A DNA stretch of 64,000 nt from Saprospiraceae bacterium (GTDB lineage Bacteria; Bacteroidota; Bacteroidia; Chitinophagales; Saprospiraceae). The notes under the pieces are model-generated. The model did no database searches and was not told the origin of the DNA. It saw nothing but the letters and a program-made list of their open reading frames with translations. The position numbers and the translations under genes were made by a program. Location: NCBI GenBank assembly GCA_020629515.1, contig JAHDDE010000019.1, positions 1-64,000 on the forward strand. The letters run 5' to 3'. This document shows positions 61,260 through 64,000 of this stretch, piece after piece; the stretch's first letter is position 1; every line of letters begins with the position of its first letter.

Positions 61260-63734
61260 TTATTGTTTAGGAACATCCGTAAATATTCCGATATTTTGAA
61301 GGTATAGTCCTTTGTCTTGTACGTTGGCATCCCCATTAAGGTCAAAATCCATAAAGTAATAGCTACTGTGATAACCATTTTCTTTTAGCCATTCTGCCAA
61401 ATCTGAAACATTGATATCTACTGGTGATTCTCCATCGAGATATTGATCACCATTGGCTGCATACATTGCAAACACACCAGGTATTACCTCTTTTTGTCCA
61501 TATCCAAATAAAGATCTAAATGATTGTTTATCTCTAAAATCATATTCGATAACACCATCTACAACTGGTATTGGATCCTTAGACATCACAATGAGGTGAT
61601 TTCTATGTTCTATCACTACATAATATTCTTTAGTAGGATTAATAACACAACAGTCATCATCTGGGAAAATGATATTTCCATCTTGTAATAGAATACCTGC
61701 TCTCGTACAAGTAGCGTATTCTACATCTTTTACTTCCCTTAAACTAACCAACACCCAATCGACGGCATCTATAGGATAATCTTTATTATTCTCAGTTTTA
61801 TTTTTGACTCCAAAGCTTAAACCTTCGGATCCACCATAGAACCATGGCTCTCTATTGTATGGTTGTCCTGCATCAGTATATTTACCAAAGAAAGTCACTG
61901 GCTTTTGTCCTGGAAGATATCCCAAACTATTTAACTGAGCATTCATTTCGCCTGCATCAAAATTAAATGTCCCCTCTAAGAACACACTCGTTCGTACTTC
62001 TCCACAAACAGGATCACAACCTTCCTCATATTCTAAAGTTATTAAGAAGGTCCTGTTACATTCTTCACTATCTGATATTACAACCTCATATTCTCCTGGC
62101 GGCAAATCTGACACTGTGTTTGAGGTTGTACTTATATTCCACTCGTAGGTATAAGGTCCAGTATCTCCTTCAACAACTACGGTAATTTCTCCATTGTCTA
62201 ATCCACATAAAGGTTGAATAACTTCAATTTCTGCAGTATATAAGCATGGTGATGAGAAACCAGCATCGTAGTCCATAATATCTTGTCCACTCAATAGGGA
62301 TATTATTTCTGTCATCCCTGTAGATGGATCAGCATCACTATCCAATGTTCTATCTGTGATACTATTCAGAGGACTAAATTCATGACCAGCAGGTGGAACG
62401 AATCTTATAATGTATTCTCCTGGAGGTAAATTAGTAAATGAATATTCACCATTGTCACCAGAAACTGTAGAAGCTTGAATATTATAATCAAGATCTAATA
62501 GTTCTACTACAACATCTTTTAAGCCTTCTTCCCCGTCTTCTCTTACACCATCCCCATCATCTAACCAAACCGAGTTACCAATAGAACCATTAGTATAGAA
62601 TCCTCCATCAATGCTAAATTCTACTTGGTTGGCGGCAATATTAATCGATGGGGTAAAACCATTAAAAGTTACATCACTATTTAGTCCTATACTACTTCCT
62701 TGACCCGCTAAAGTCGGAGAGAATGAAGTAGGGCTATTAAATTTGACATAATATCTGCCTGGTTCAACTCCTTCAAAGAAGTAACGTCCAAAATTATCAC
62801 TTGTAGTCGAAGAAATATAAACCTTATCAGCATCGTATAATTCTACTAAGACATTAGGTAAAGGAGGCTCTCCATCTTCTTGAATTCCGTTTCTATTCAT
62901 ATCCTCCCAAACCAAATCGCCGATAAAGGCCAATCCAACTGACGCAAAAGTATATGCATCATATTCATCAGGCATAATATCAACTTCAGAGGTTATAGAT
63001 CCTTGAATTAAGGTACTTAAACCCGCATTATATCTCGGAGAGCTTCTATCAGCATCTAAGTATACCAAATCTGTTTTAGAAGGAATTTTCTTCCATTCAG
63101 TTCCATTCCATCCAACTATTGACAACTTTTGTAAATCGTTATTAGTCAGAGCCGTAATATCACTATCAACATCCCAAGTCAGTGTAATTTTAGTAGGTTC
63201 TACACCGTCAATATCCCAATATTCTACTGGGCTTACTTTATTTACTGCATTTTCTTTTTGCTCTCTATTAAATGGGGCTCCAGCGGGCAATGCTGGTAAA
63301 GTTCCTCCAAACACGCTTGTTGTACGAGCATCGTCAGGATTAACCCTATAATAGGCAACTTTAGTCTCAGCAGCTCCTGTAATTGCAATAGGTCTATAGT
63401 AACCATCATCCCCCACTGGGAAGGTAAAAGGTCCAGATCCATAATATTTAACATATCCATCGACATATCTCCTATCATTGGCCCCAGTCCAACCTAAGGA
63501 GACATTTGAGAAAGCAAAATATCCCTTATTATTTTGTCTCTCTGTTCCTATTACTCCAGGCAGAACTCCTTGACCTCCATTTATAAAATCATGCTGACCA
63601 AAGACCACACTTTCTCCATTTTCATGAATAAAAGTATTACCCCAGCTTGCTGATTGTCCTATGAGACATTCTCTTCCGAAGAAGAGAATGCTCATCACAA
63701 ATGTAAGTTTGATATAGTTCTTTAATTGAGTCAT
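61260..63734 (-). CDS. Secreted SdrD_B/SprB-repeat protein with dockerin-like C-terminus
   Basis: An 824-aa protein. It has a signal peptide (about 1-27) and an N-terminal ~265-residue beta-rich domain. Two SdrD_B-type prealbumin-like domains follow, GDLVWEDMNRNGIQEDGE (about 271-345) and GNSVWLDDGDGVREDGEE (about 380-465). A SprB-like unit (CGLDNGEITVVV...YTYEWN) and a ~230-residue domain end in MDFDLNGDANVQDK, a dockerin/EF-hand-like calcium motif. No T9SS sorting domain is seen at the very end. It is probably a surface or matrix protein. A gene for another secreted-type protein lies just upstream and may share its transcript. Confidence 0.85.
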   Translation of the reverse strand: MTQLKNYIKLTFVMSILFFGRECLIGQSASWGNTFIHENGESVVFGQHDFINGGQGVLPGVIGTERQNNKGYFAFSNVSLGWTGANDRRYVDGYVKYYGSGPFTFPVGDDGYYRPIAITGAAETKVAYYRVNPDDARTTSVFGGTLPALPAGAPFNREQKENAVNKVSPVEYWDIDGVEPTKITLTWDVDSDITALTNNDLQKLSIVGWNGTEWKKIPSKTDLVYLDADRSSPRYNAGLSTLIQGSITSEVDIMPDEYDAYTFASVGLAFIGDLVWEDMNRNGIQEDGEPPLPNVLVELYDADKVYISSTTSDNFGRYFFEGVEPGRYYVKFNSPTSFSPTLAGQGSSIGLNSDVTFNGFTPSINIAANQVEFSIDGGFYTNGSIGNSVWLDDGDGVREDGEEGLKDVVVELLDLDYNIQASTVSGDNGEYSFTNLPPGEYIIRFVPPAGHEFSPLNSITDRTLDSDADPSTGMTEIISLLSGQDIMDYDAGFSSPCLYTAEIEVIQPLCGLDNGEITVVVEGDTGPYTYEWNISTTSNTVSDLPPGEYEVVISDSEECNRTFLITLEYEEGCDPVCGEVRTSVFLEGTFNFDAGEMNAQLNSLGYLPGQKPVTFFGKYTDAGQPYNREPWFYGGSEGLSFGVKNKTENNKDYPIDAVDWVLVSLREVKDVEYATCTRAGILLQDGNIIFPDDDCCVINPTKEYYVVIEHRNHLIVMSKDPIPVVDGVIEYDFRDKQSFRSLFGYGQKEVIPGVFAMYAANGDQYLDGESPVDINVSDLAEWLKENGYHSSYYFMDFDLNGDANVQDKGLYLQNIGIFTDVPKQ

Positions 63735-63764
63735 GGCGTTATTGGTTCTTCGTTATTAAAAAGT

Positions 63765-64000
63765 CTATTTAACAACAAATACTACATTGATATATGTACA
63801 GTTTCCTGGTGGCACATCAATTACATCATAATTGAATACCCCATTATCATCTAAAGAATAATTGCTAAATACTGAAGTGTCCATATCAGTAATATAATAT
63901 TCCAGCTCTGTTCTACTATATGTTGGTATTGCTCCTGCTGAACTAGGACTTGCTAATAACGGAGATCCAAATCTATCTACATATTCTTGCCATAAATCGA
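63765..64000 (-). CDS. 3' end of a further secreted-type gene (5' part outside the window)
   Basis: An open frame without stops runs in from the right edge and ends at the stop 63765-63767. About 77 codons are visible. The product is polar, beta-rich and aromatic, and the last residues are CTYINVVFVVK. It lies 30 nt upstream of the SdrD_B-type gene on the same strand, so the two probably share a transcript. The N-terminus, and any signal peptide, lies beyond the window. Family unknown. Confidence 0.6.
   Translation of the reverse strand, partial: DLWQEYVDRFGSPLLASPSSAGAIPTYSRTELEYYITDMDTSVFSNYSLDDNGVFNYDVIDVPPGNCTYINVVFVVK

Overview
The window looks like a stretch of a Bacteroidota chromosome, most likely a marine or soil member of the Saprospiria/Cytophagia side of the phylum. 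The DNA is AT-rich. Genes start mostly with ATG behind weak or absent Shine-Dalgarno sequences, and TAnnTTTG-type -7 boxes sit upstream of several units. Several large secreted proteins end in type IX secretion (T9SS) sorting domains, including a giant gliding-motility-associated adhesin. A SusC-like TonB plug-barrel receptor, SdrD_B/SprB-type repeats, a CxxxY-type CcmE and a DUF4252 protein fit the same lineage. The species cannot be fixed from sequence alone.

Left end (1-4150): three unrelated transcription units (DUF3592-like + RDD; an unknown 294-aa protein; a phospholipid trio of CDP-alcohol phosphotransferase, CdsA-like enzyme and PlsC-like acyltransferase). Between and beside them lie four related imperfect inverted-repeat elements. 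The best pair (893-958 and 4086-4152) align along their whole length, and two of the elements contain the stop codon of the gene before them. They resemble integron attC sites in architecture but not in the canonical core sequence. This is the most unusual part of the window and looks like a cassette array.

4.3-21.4 kb: housekeeping and metabolism. It holds an orphan PDH E1-beta gene, a tiny lipoprotein next to mnmD, and a +strand run (glutamate/dicarboxylate symporter, KOW-like protein, TlpA-like lipoprotein thioredoxin, short-chain dehydrogenase). A -strand run follows (MBL hydrolase, membrane protein, M1 peptidase, acyltransferase), then rluF, an acyl-CoA dehydrogenase, a threonine/serine dehydratase and a secreted M4 protease with a T9SS tail. 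A tRNA-Arg(TCT) with its own terminator lies at 21.6 kb.

21.8-36.7 kb: a secreted repeat protein, then a thiamine/vitamin salvage locus on the minus strand (PnuC-type transporter, NadR-like kinase, TPP riboswitch, TonB-dependent receptor). Next come a peroxiredoxin-like protein whose gene contains a striking nested inverted repeat, divergent mdh and sucC, exonuclease VII (xseA-xseB), an LptF/G permease, and an ECF sigma/putative anti-sigma/DUF4252 operon.

36.7-50.3 kb: a rhomboid remnant, ftsE, ccmE-ccmF, a T9SS client, a DUF2520 reductase-like protein, recQ, an Nrk-like kinase, an acyl-CoA dehydrogenase pair and a divergent carboxyltransferase.

50.3-64 kb: a 2162-aa adhesin with about 15 tandem Ig/PKD-like repeats, lysS-fabI, a beta-barrel porin-like protein, an SdrD_B/SprB secreted protein with a dockerin-like end, and the 3' end of one more secreted-type gene cut by the window edge. 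No transposase, integrase, CRISPR array or rRNA gene was seen.
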